Assembly: GCA_937877125.1 (NCBI GenBank)
Contig: CALEFQ010000071.1
Coordinates: 1 to 6,578, forward strand
DNA: 6,578 nt
Direction of reading: 5' to 3'
Origin: an uncultured bacterium
GTDB taxonomy: Bacteria; Patescibacteriota; CALEFQ01
This document shows, piece by piece, positions 1 through 6,186 of the stretch. The notes beneath the pieces were generated by a model that made no database searches, had not been told where the DNA came from, and saw nothing but the letters and a program-made list of their open reading frames with translations. A program made the position numbers and the translations under genes. Every line of letters starts with the position of its first letter. The first letter of the stretch is position 1.

Positions 1-2
1 TG

Positions 3-722
3 AATGATTGCCGCGAAGCCATTGAAAAAGTCATGCTTGGCCCGGAACGCAAGAGTCATATTTTATCCAAGCAGGAAAAGCAGGTAACCGCTTATCACGA
101 AGCCGGCCACGCCTTGGTTTCCCATGTTTTGCCCCATGCCGATCCGGTCCAGAAAGTGTCCATTATTTCGCGCGGGCGGGCGGCCGGTTATACCATGAAT
201 TTGCCGCTGGAAGACAAACATTTGCATTCCAAGCTTGAATTCGAAGATGATTTAGCGACTCTCTTGGCCGGCTATACCACCGAACGTCTGGTTTTTTCCG
301 ATTTTACCAGCGGCGCTTCCAATGATTTGCAGCGGGCGACTAAATTAGCCCGCAAGCTGGTGACGGAATACGGCATGAGCGACCAGATCGGACCGGTCTC
401 ATACGCCAATAAGGACGAATTGATTTTCCTGGGCCGGGAATTCGGCGAAGCCCGAGAATACAGCGAACAATTAGCGGCCAAAATTGACGCCGAGGTGAAG
501 AAATTCATTGAAACCGCCCAGCGACGCGCGTTGGAAGTTCTGACCAAAAATCGCGCCGATCTGGACAAAATCGCCAAGGCTTTAATTGAGAAAGAAACCT
601 TGGAAAAGGAAGATTTCGAAAAACTGGTTGGCGTGGCCAAGCGGCCGCGCGAACTTCAACACTGGCATAACGGCCACCAGCCGAAAGTGACGCCTGAAAA
701 AAAACCACTCGATAAAAAATAG
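3..722 (+). CDS. ftsH: ATP-dependent zinc metalloprotease FtsH, C-terminal part (5' truncated by window edge)
   Basis: FtsH is a membrane-anchored hexameric AAA+ protease that unfolds and degrades misfolded membrane and short-lived cytosolic proteins. Only 239 codons are present. The frame is open to the left edge, so the Met at position 33 is internal and not the start. Counting from that Met, the zinc-binding HEAGH motif is at residues 22-26 (bases 96-110; His22 and His26 as ligands, Glu23 catalytic). The third ligand is probably Asp98 in the SGASNDL segment, and Glu84 lies in the preceding helix. The AAA+ domain and N-terminal membrane helices lie outside the window. Around Glu84 the protein reads AGYTTERLVF where typical FtsH has GGRAAEELVF, a variant I associate with CPR bacteria. 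The tail after about residue 203 is basic, His-containing and probably disordered. The stop (TAG) is 3 bp before the next gene, so co-transcription with the regulators is likely. Confidence 0.95.
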   Translation, partial: NDCREAIEKVMLGPERKSHILSKQEKQVTAYHEAGHALVSHVLPHADPVQKVSIISRGRAAGYTMNLPLEDKHLHSKLEFEDDLATLLAGYTTERLVFSDFTSGASNDLQRATKLARKLVTEYGMSDQIGPVSYANKDELIFLGREFGEAREYSEQLAAKIDAEVKKFIETAQRRALEVLTKNRADLDKIAKALIEKETLEKEDFEKLVGVAKRPRELQHWHNGHQPKVTPEKKPLDKK

Positions 723-725
723 GCC

Positions 726-1502
726 ATGCTCCTGCAGGATATTACGCAATTGGGATTGAAAGAAAAAGAAGCCAAGGTCTACTTGGCTCTTTTTGAAATC
801 GGCGAAGCCTCCGCCCTATCAATCGCCAAGAAAGCTGAAATCAACCGGCCGACCACGTATTTTTATCTGGAACAGCTAAAACAAAAAGGCCTGGCGCAGA
901 TGACCCGGCGTCACGGCAAGACGCTGTTTTTTGCCGCGCCGCCCCAAGCCTTCAAAAAATACCTGCAGCTGCGTGCCCGATCCGTCAGTGATATTCAGAA
1001 AAGACTGAAAGAGGTGGCGCCACAGCTGGCGGAAATGTACCAGCGTGCCGAAGTCAAGCCGAAGATAAAATTATTCGAGGGACGCCAGGGCTTGTTGAGC
1101 ATTTATCAGGATTTACAGAAAGTCGATCCCAAAAAAGACGGCGAGATTTTTACTTTTACTTCGCGGCAATACGTGATTGACCAGTTTCCTGAGATTATTG
1201 AAGAGATGGAGGAACAACGGGCCAAAAAAGGCGTCTGGGTCCGGTCGATTTACTCCCAGCTGCCCGGCGAGAAATTACGGCCGAGCGGCGAAGATCCGGG
1301 CCGACTGCGCACTTATGTGACCGTCCCTTCTGACCGATTTCCTTTTTCCGGCAGCGTCCATATCTACCAGAATAAAGTCGCTTTTATCGCTCTGCGGCGC
1401 AAGCTGGTCGGCGTCGTCATCGAAAACCGCAATGTCGCCAACACTTATCGCACGATTTTCCGCCTGGCCTGGCGGGGCGCGCTGGCCTTACAAAAAAGAT
1501 GA
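726..1502 (+). CDS. TrmB-family transcriptional regulator, first of a tandem pair
   Basis: A 258-residue DNA-binding protein of the TrmB type. Residues 1-70 form a winged helix-turn-helix: QLGLKEKEAKVYLAL at 8-22 is the signature first helix, NRPTTYFYLEQLKQKGL at 40-56 covers the recognition helix, and the wing follows at 60-70. Residues about 76-108 look like a dimerising coiled coil. A C-terminal sensor-like domain begins at the KPKIKLFEGRQG segment (111-122) and contains VRSIY (172-176) and a repeated strand pattern near 208-232. Archaeal TrmB proteins bind sugars, but they are longer, and this shorter version, common in CPR genomes, has no known ligand to my knowledge. The Met at 726 is chosen because the fold starts immediately after it and ftsH ends 3 bp upstream. 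There is no Shine-Dalgarno-like sequence before it. The TGA stop overlaps the next gene's ATG. Confidence 0.85.
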   Translation: MLLQDITQLGLKEKEAKVYLALFEIGEASALSIAKKAEINRPTTYFYLEQLKQKGLAQMTRRHGKTLFFAAPPQAFKKYLQLRARSVSDIQKRLKEVAPQLAEMYQRAEVKPKIKLFEGRQGLLSIYQDLQKVDPKKDGEIFTFTSRQYVIDQFPEIIEEMEEQRAKKGVWVRSIYSQLPGEKLRPSGEDPGRLRTYVTVPSDRFPFSGSVHIYQNKVAFIALRRKLVGVVIENRNVANTYRTIFRLAWRGALALQKR

Positions 1503-2233
1503 TTGAGCTTTTATTACAATTGGGATTTTCAGACAAGGAAGCCAAGGTCTATTTGGCGGGGCTGGAATTAGGGGCCAGCTCGGTCAAAAAAATCGCCTTG
1601 CGCGCCGGCGTCAACCGGGCGACCACCCACGTCATTTTACAATCTTTTATCCGCCGGGGCTTGGTGACGGTTTTTGAGTCGCGTGGCCGTAACTTTTTCG
1701 CGATTGAAGACCCGAGCTTGCTCCAAAAATTAGTCCATTTAAAAGCGGAAGAAGAGCACGATCGGTTGCAGCGCCTGGCGCGGATTTGGCCGGAGTTTTC
1801 GGTCTTGTATGCATTATCCAAAGACAAGCCGCGGGTGCGCTTTTTCGAGGGGCGCGAAGAAGTTTTGAAAGCCGCCGATCTTATTTTCCAAGCTCAGGAA
1901 AAAGTATTGCGCAACGTATACAATGTTGATGACTTGTACCGAGTTTTTCCTAAGTACCGCCGCCGCCAGACCAAACATGAGGTCCGGACGATTTATAACC
2001 GGGCGGCGGGACCGCGCGCAACCGAAGAAGAAAAAAAACTGAATCGTTTTTCCAGCTATGTTTCCGAAGAAGAGTTTCCGATCGCCAGTGATATTGATAT
2101 CTATGACGACAAGCTTCATATCACTTCGCTACGGCAGGATTTAATGGCTTTTTTCGTCGATAATAAAGAAATTGCCGAAACGCAGAAATCAATTTTTGAT
2201 CTGGCCAAGCTGGGCGCGGACAGCTTGAAATAA
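1499..2233 (+). CDS. TrmB-family transcriptional regulator, second of a tandem pair
   Basis: A 244-residue paralogue of the preceding gene with the same architecture. The winged helix-turn-helix is at 1-69 (QLGFSDKEAKVYLAG at 7-21; NRATTHVILQSFIRRGL at 39-55), a coiled-coil-like helix spans about 72-105, and the sensor-like domain starts at KPRVRFFEGREE (110-121). VRTIYN (162-167) matches VRSIY in the neighbour. The two genes also share DNA stretches at equivalent places: CAATTGGGATT at 747 and 1517, and GAAGCCAAGGTCTA at 768 and 1538. This supports duplication rather than independent arrival. The start overlaps the upstream stop as ATGA (1499-1502), so translation is probably coupled. Recognition helix and sensor have diverged, which suggests a different operator or ligand, or a heterodimer. 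The TAA stop runs straight into the A-tract that is the U-tract of the opposite-strand terminator. Confidence 0.85.
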   Translation: MIELLLQLGFSDKEAKVYLAGLELGASSVKKIALRAGVNRATTHVILQSFIRRGLVTVFESRGRNFFAIEDPSLLQKLVHLKAEEEHDRLQRLARIWPEFSVLYALSKDKPRVRFFEGREEVLKAADLIFQAQEKVLRNVYNVDDLYRVFPKYRRRQTKHEVRTIYNRAAGPRATEEEKKLNRFSSYVSEEEFPIASDIDIYDDKLHITSLRQDLMAFFVDNKEIAETQKSIFDLAKLGADSLK

Positions 2234-2255
2234 AAAAACCGCCCTGGTGGCGGCT
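2232..2255 (-). terminator. Intrinsic terminator of the minus-strand pilus operon
   Basis: Read on the minus strand, CCGCC-ACCAG-GGCGG forms a 5-bp all-GC stem with a 5-nt loop (stem arms 2249-2253 and 2239-2243). It can be extended by G-U and A-U pairs to 7 bp and is followed at once by seven U (2232-2238). It lies 11 bp past the stop of the last pilus-operon gene (2267). On the plus strand the same hairpin is followed by CTAAGCG with no U-run, so it should act in one direction only. Confidence 0.8.
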
Positions 2256-2266
2256 AAGCGATGTGC

Positions 2267-2533
2267 TTAAAAAGGATCTCGATTGAGATTGGGCGGTGTC
2301 AGAAAATTATTGGCCCGGACTTCCTCACTGGCTGTCACTTTTTCCCAAAGCTTTTCATTGACGTTAGTCTCAACGGGCGCTCCGCCAGCGGCCGTTTTTT
2401 CTATTTTTTGGGTAGTGTCATAATAAAACCAAAAGCACCAGGCGGCCGCGGCACAGAAGCCTAAGAAAACCGCCCATTCAATCAGTCGGGGGAGATTTTT
2501 GTTTCGATCGAGATTGGTCAGAGACAGTTTCAT
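2267..2533 (-). CDS. Small single-pass membrane protein, last gene of the pilus operon; possible PilP-position protein
   Basis: An 88-residue protein I cannot assign to a named family. Visible are a short basic N-terminus (1-16), one hydrophobic helix at about 17-38 rich in Ala, Phe and Trp, a flexible linker at 43-58, a predicted short amphipathic helix at about 59-75, and the C-terminal end NLNRDPF. The topology (short cytoplasmic N-terminus, one membrane helix, small extracytoplasmic tail) is that of PilN/PilO-type partners. The ATG is 1 bp after the pilO stop, so it is surely co-transcribed and probably translationally coupled. From memory, PilP-family proteins carry a similar R-[DN]-P-F motif just before their globular beta domain; here the protein ends there. 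There is no lipobox, unlike proteobacterial PilP. It could be a minimal PilP substitute or a CPR-specific subunit. No strong Shine-Dalgarno is present. Confidence 0.75.
   Translation of the reverse strand: MKLSLTNLDRNKNLPRLIEWAVFLGFCAAAAWCFWFYYDTTQKIEKTAAGGAPVETNVNEKLWEKVTASEEVRANNFLTPPNLNRDPF
2376..2400 (+). terminator. Weak candidate terminator for the ftsH-trmB-trmB transcript, inside a convergent gene
   Basis: On the plus strand GGCGCT (2376-2381) can pair with AGCG-G-CC (2387-2393, G2391 bulged) across a CCGCC loop. One G follows, then six T (2395-2400), and a second T-run lies shortly after. It is about 140 bp past the stop of the second regulator, where no nearer plus-strand terminator is visible. 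It is embedded antisense in the coding sequence of the 88-residue protein. Lysine codons on the minus strand make T-runs by chance, so this is tentative. Confidence 0.3.
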
Positions 2534-2534
2534 A

Positions 2535-3158
2535 TTAGGGTAACAGTGGAATGGTTAGGGAAAGGGTCGCGGTCGGGGCGGTGGTGTCAATCTGGGTTTT
2601 GATTTCTGTCGGCGCATTGGTTCCGCCGGCGCTGCCGTGGAAAGACAGCTCGGTCACATCCACGACGGCCGGCAAGTTTTCTATTTTTTTCAGGGTGGCC
2701 AGTAGTTTCGGCCAAGTTCCGGCCAATAGCAGTTGTAATTTAATTTCGTTTGTCTTGGTCTCCGTTTTTTGGGCCGGATTTTTTTGGTCGGTGGCTGCCG
2801 TAGGCGTCGGGGCAGTTTTTTTGTCGTCTTGGCCCTGCACCGAAAGCTGGGCGCTGACGCCGGTTTCGCCGGCGATTTTTTCAAGGGTTTCGATCAGGTT
2901 GATGACCGAGTTTTCGGTTACCGCCGCTTGTTTCAGCTGGGCGGCGCCAGTTTGGTAAGGATCAAAAGTCTTAGGCTGAGTGCCGGCGGCTTGTTTTTTT
3001 TGCAGCAGGTTAATCTCGGATCGTTCGCGTTGCAGGGCGGCGACCTGGTCGGAAATTTTTTGGACGGACGGGATGATCCATAGCAATAAAGCGGCCGCAA
3101 TCACGGCTCCAGTTAGCGCGATCAGAATCCAAATTTTCGAGTTTTTATTTGGCGACAT
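2535..3158 (-). CDS. pilO: Type IV pilus inner-membrane alignment protein PilO
   Basis: A 207-residue PilO-like protein. PilO is a bitopic membrane protein that pairs with PilN to link the cytoplasmic PilM ring to the outer parts of the pilus machine. Visible are a short polar cytoplasmic N-terminus, one membrane helix at about 8-30, and a coiled-coil-like stretch at about 31-56. A ferredoxin-like periplasmic domain follows from about 82: helix 83-98, strand 101-108, strand 138-147, helix 149-162, strand 164-174, strand 195-205. A low-complexity insertion rich in Lys, Thr, Pro and Ala (about 111-137) separates the two halves of the domain and probably forms a disordered loop. The identification rests on topology, length and position right after pilN, as PilO sequences are poorly conserved. 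The start lies inside pilN (14-bp overlap), and the stop is 1 bp before the next ATG. Confidence 0.82.
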   Translation of the reverse strand: MSPNKNSKIWILIALTGAVIAAALLLWIIPSVQKISDQVAALQRERSEINLLQKKQAAGTQPKTFDPYQTGAAQLKQAAVTENSVINLIETLEKIAGETGVSAQLSVQGQDDKKTAPTPTAATDQKNPAQKTETKTNEIKLQLLLAGTWPKLLATLKKIENLPAVVDVTELSFHGSAGGTNAPTEIKTQIDTTAPTATLSLTIPLLP

Positions 3159-3714
3159 GGCGATAAGGAAACAGCGAATTTGGTTTCAATTTCAGGGTAA
3201 TGGTAAAAGGAATGTTTTCTTTGACGACAATGTTAGACAGCGGCGAATCGACCGATTCCACATCCGGGTCAGTTTTCAGGGATTCGATGGTCTGAATCAG
3301 AAGATCGCGGGTGGCGGCGATGCCTTTGATTTCAATCCGGGATTCCTTCATGGAGCCGCTTAGTTCTCCCCAGGACACTCCCGCCGGCGTCAGGGTCACC
3401 AGTTTTTCCAGCACTGGCGTCCAGGCGGGCTGGTTGTTTAGGGCGCCGTCAAAGAAGACTAAGAGCTTATTTAATTCCTCGATCTTGGCGTTGGTTTGTC
3501 CAGCCGTGCTTTCCTGCTGCTGATTTTTCAAGGCGCTCAATTGCTGATCAAGCATGTCTTTATTAAGCTTGACGATTTGCTGCATGCCCCAAATAAAACT
3601 GCCGACAATCACGATTGCCAGTATCCCCAGGCTGGCGCCAATAGACGCCAGGCGGAGGTTTTTTTCCGCTTGGAGAAATTTTTTTTCACTGGCCGGTAAA
3701 AGGTTAGTGTCCAT
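3145..3714 (-). CDS. pilN: Type IV pilus inner-membrane alignment protein PilN
   Basis: A 189-residue PilN-like protein. The N-terminal cytoplasmic tail carries the family's NLLP motif at residues 4-7, which in studied systems inserts into a groove of PilM. A membrane helix spans about 22-44, a coiled-coil stretch rich in Gln, Leu and Lys spans about 45-86, and a periplasmic ferredoxin-like domain covers about 92-178. That domain has the usual pattern: helix at 97-108, strand GVSWGELSGS, strand RIEIKGIA, helix 135-147, then strands near 151-157 and 169-177. The protein is expected to heterodimerise with the PilO encoded next. The ATG is 2 bp after the pilM stop, and the 3' end overlaps pilO by 14 bp. 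The bases before the start show no Shine-Dalgarno motif, so translation may depend on ribosomes arriving from pilM. Confidence 0.9.
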   Translation of the reverse strand: MDTNLLPASEKKFLQAEKNLRLASIGASLGILAIVIVGSFIWGMQQIVKLNKDMLDQQLSALKNQQQESTAGQTNAKIEELNKLLVFFDGALNNQPAWTPVLEKLVTLTPAGVSWGELSGSMKESRIEIKGIAATRDLLIQTIESLKTDPDVESVDSPLSNIVVKENIPFTITLKLKPNSLFPYRHVAK

Positions 3715-3716
3715 GA

Positions 3717-4832
3717 TTAAATCGTGAAATTTAAGCCGCGCAAGGCCAGGCCGATAACGGCGGAGAAACTTAGGGAATCATCGCTGGAAATCGGCGGCAA
3801 TTCCCGACTTCCCGGATGATAAATATTAACCCAGGGGTTGGCCAGTCGGGTTGGTAAATCATTGTGCCGGGCGAACCAGTCGACCAAACCAGTCAGGCGA
3901 GCCGTCCCGCCACTTAGGAGAATTTGGTCCACTTGCTTGTCCGGCAAAGACGAATGTTCCTGGTAGTAGCTGATTGTATTGGTGATTTCCCGGGCGAGTT
4001 CTTGCAAGGCTTCTTCAATGGCGGCCTTGATCTCCGGTTTTTGCTTTTCGGAGTTCAAACCGTGCGTGATTTTGGCTTTTTCCGCACTGTCAAAATCCAA
4101 TCCGGTTCGTTCCATGATTTTCTGGGAGATATTCAGGCCGGCGAGGGAAATACTGGAAGTAAAATTTATCACGTTGTTGTTGACCATGGTTAACCCGGTA
4201 CGGTTAGTCCCGACGTCCACTAGCAGGACGGTCTGTTTTTGCAAATCGGCTGAAATACAACTGCGAGCGATGGCAATTGATTCGCTTTCCAGGGCGACGG
4301 GCTGAAGTTTGGCCTGTTTCAGGACGCTCACGATCGGATTGATCACGTCTTTCGGGGCGGCGGTCATGAAAACTTGCCAACCGTGCTCGCGCGGCGCGGC
4401 TTTCTTGGAAAAAAGCGGCAGTCGAACCGGTTTATCCGGCGGATTAAGCGTCTGCCAATCCATTTCCACCTGATCAATTGACAAAGGAATGTGCTGTTCA
4501 GCTTCCCATTTTACCGCGGCGGGCAACTCCGACTCTCTCATGGGCGGCAGGTCAAACAGCCGGATGAATGATTTTGATTCAGGAAGCGAAGCGATGACGT
4601 GAGTCTGGCTGAAACGGTGCGGCTTGGCGTTTTCAATAGCTTGGCGGATGATTCCGCTTAGTTTTTCCGGCTCCCGGATTTCGTCTTTAGTCACTAGCCC
4701 CCGCGGGAAAATAGCCGCGTTAAAAGCCAGCGGCCGAATCAACTTGCCGGTCTGCTGGAGCAGCATGATTTTAACCGAGGAGTCGCTGATGTCCAAGCCA
4801 AAACAATGAATTTTTTTTGAACCGATGGGCAT
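3717..4832 (-). CDS. pilM: Type IV pilus assembly protein PilM (actin-like ATPase fold)
   Basis: A 371-residue PilM, normal length for the family. PilM is a cytoplasmic actin/FtsA-fold protein that binds ATP and the PilN tail and connects the assembly motors to the inner-membrane complex. Nucleotide-pocket motifs are visible: phosphate-1 FGLDISDSSVK at 11-21 (Asp14), phosphate-2 LLVDVGTNRTGL at 203-214 (Asp206, Gly208, Thr209), and the adenosine motif LLSGGTARLTGL at 305-316. Other family hallmarks are SLPESKSFIRLFDLP (82-96), KWEAEQHIP (108-116) and ALESESIAIAR (180-190). Phosphate-1 has Ser16 where many PilM proteins have Gly (GIDIGSSSVK), a variant I associate with CPR homologues. A Lys/Pro-containing segment at 131-149 is probably a loop. 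The start is 6 bp after the stop of the upstream prepilin-like gene, so it belongs to the same operon. Confidence 0.94.
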   Translation of the reverse strand: MPIGSKKIHCFGLDISDSSVKIMLLQQTGKLIRPLAFNAAIFPRGLVTKDEIREPEKLSGIIRQAIENAKPHRFSQTHVIASLPESKSFIRLFDLPPMRESELPAAVKWEAEQHIPLSIDQVEMDWQTLNPPDKPVRLPLFSKKAAPREHGWQVFMTAAPKDVINPIVSVLKQAKLQPVALESESIAIARSCISADLQKQTVLLVDVGTNRTGLTMVNNNVINFTSSISLAGLNISQKIMERTGLDFDSAEKAKITHGLNSEKQKPEIKAAIEEALQELAREITNTISYYQEHSSLPDKQVDQILLSGGTARLTGLVDWFARHNDLPTRLANPWVNIYHPGSRELPPISSDDSLSFSAVIGLALRGLNFTI

Positions 4833-4838
4833 ACTTGA

Positions 4839-6182
4839 TTATTGAAGTTCGCGCCAATTAATCATTTGATAGGTGCCGAGCGTCGGCCAATGGGGGGGCG
4901 GGCCGTAAGTGAGCGAAGCGTCAAAATGATAATAAGTGTTGATATAACCGGAGACTACCCAGTCATTCCAGACTTTCTTGAAATAGCCGACTTCATTATA
5001 CATCAGTCCGCCGTAAATGCTTAGACTGTTTAAGATAATATTATTATTGGTGTCGCGATAAATTTTGCCGTTTTGGGCGAAGAGAGTGGCGTAGATGACG
5101 GTGTCAGACGGCAGCCAGCGTCCGATTTCAATGTCATTTTGGGTGATGATGCCCAGGGCGTCTTGACCGAGCCCGCGGGCGTAAGTGATATTGCCGTTGA
5201 TCACGACATTGACGTCACCAGTTTCCACGGGAAACTCGGCGGCGGCGACGGTCAACCGACCGTTAAGCGTGCCGTCGATCCAGACATTGTCTTCGGCGAA
5301 AATGACGCCGTTGGCGGGCAGGGACACGACGGCGGGATCGTAATCTTCTTCGTGGTTGATGCCGTTTTGCGAGGCGGAGCGCACCCGGCGGATTTGGACG
5401 GTGCCGTTATTAAGCAGGGTCAGGTGCCAGCCTTGCCGTCCGGAGGGCGGCAGGTAAAATCCGCCTTGCGCCGGTTGGCTTAGGTTTTTCAGCTCGGTGA
5501 AACTGGCCAAATAATTGGCGAAAACGATCTCGCCCACGCCCATGCGCCATAAATCGGTCGGGCCGCCAATGCCCCAGACGCCGTTTTTTTCGGCCGGCGG
5601 CTGACAGCCGTGGATCGGCTGGCACCAGTAGCGATTGCGGGCGCTTTGGACGATGCCTTCATTGATGCCGTCAAACCGGATGCCGCCGTTAGAGTGAATA
5701 TTCCCGTAGGTATGGGAATTAGAAGCGAAAGCCATATTGCTGTTGCACAAGAAAAGAAAATTTGCCAATGAGGGGATACCCATTTGGGCTTCGATAGTGC
5801 GGCGGTACGAGGGATCGGAATCGAGGTAGCCTTCCGACCGGACGGTGGCAATCGTCGAGCCCAGGGCCGGTTCGTCGATATACAAATCATAATGGCCGAT
5901 AACATCGCCGGCCGGATCGCGGTACTCGTGAGTGTAAGGACCGTGCGTCGGCTGTGACGGGCACGGGGTATTGCCGTCGCAGTAATCGGTCTGATTGTGG
6001 GTGAAAAGCCATTGGTAATGATGGATGCCGCTTTCGGCGATTTCGAAAACCCGTTCCCGATCCTGTTCGGCAACGGAAGACTTGTTAAGCACGGTGACAT
6101 ATTGCAGGAGGCCGACGACAATAATCAAAAATACTCCGGTGAAAACAATGGCCAGAATCAAAATGGACCCTTTTTGTTTCAT
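4839..6182 (-). CDS. Prepilin-like surface protein with N-terminal PilX/GspK-type helix and beta-rich ectodomain
   Basis: A 447-residue protein. The N-terminus MKQKG followed by a long hydrophobic helix (6-31) resembles a class III-like or type IV prepilin leader, with possible prepilin-peptidase cleavage after Gly5. There is no Glu at mature position 5, as in PilX/GspK-type minor pilins. The hydrophilic helix continues to the AESGIHHYQWLF segment (49-60), a pattern typical of PilX-like proteins. The rest looks extracellular and beta-rich: GNIHSNGGIRFDG (160-172), DNVWIDGTLNGRLTVAAA (298-315), VVINGNITYARG (326-337) and AQNGKIY (369-375) resemble repeated beta-helix-like rungs. Two CX5C pairs (Cys68/74 and Cys187/193) could be disulphides. 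I recognise this type from CPR pilus loci, but no function is established to my knowledge. It may be a minor pilin, tip adhesin or surface-layer-like protein. Co-transcribed with pilM (6-bp gap). An alternative reading as a plain membrane-anchored protein cannot be excluded. Confidence 0.8.
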   Translation of the reverse strand: MKQKGSILILAIVFTGVFLIIVVGLLQYVTVLNKSSVAEQDRERVFEIAESGIHHYQWLFTHNQTDYCDGNTPCPSQPTHGPYTHEYRDPAGDVIGHYDLYIDEPALGSTIATVRSEGYLDSDPSYRRTIEAQMGIPSLANFLFLCNSNMAFASNSHTYGNIHSNGGIRFDGINEGIVQSARNRYWCQPIHGCQPPAEKNGVWGIGGPTDLWRMGVGEIVFANYLASFTELKNLSQPAQGGFYLPPSGRQGWHLTLLNNGTVQIRRVRSASQNGINHEEDYDPAVVSLPANGVIFAEDNVWIDGTLNGRLTVAAAEFPVETGDVNVVINGNITYARGLGQDALGIITQNDIEIGRWLPSDTVIYATLFAQNGKIYRDTNNNIILNSLSIYGGLMYNEVGYFKKVWNDWVVSGYINTYYHFDASLTYGPPPHWPTLGTYQMINWRELQ

Positions 6183-6186
6183 AGTC

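Noticed and set aside
33..35. The ATG at 33 as the start of a short metalloprotease gene.
   Set aside because: The frame is open to the left edge, and the upstream residues (REAIEK before VMLGPERKS) match the FtsH linker, so this Met is internal.
1500..1502. Possible UGA recoding, as known in some CPR lineages (Gracilibacteria/Absconditabacteria).
   Set aside because: The only gene ending in TGA stops at the natural length of its family and overlaps the next start as ATGA. No recognised gene contains an in-frame TGA.
2551..2958. A 135-codon open frame on the plus strand.
   Set aside because: It is antisense to pilO, and its composition mirrors the complement of a coiled-coil and low-complexity gene. 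pilO has the expected topology and operon context.
4811..4818. An eight-T run as a possible plus-strand terminator.
   Set aside because: It encodes the lysine-containing start of PilM on the minus strand, and no GC-rich stem precedes it.
5489..6121. A 210-codon open frame on the minus strand.
   Set aside because: It is in a shifted frame of the 447-residue prepilin-like gene. Its translation is rich in Ser, Arg, Pro, Thr and Ala without fold signatures, while the other frame gives a coherent leader helix and domain.
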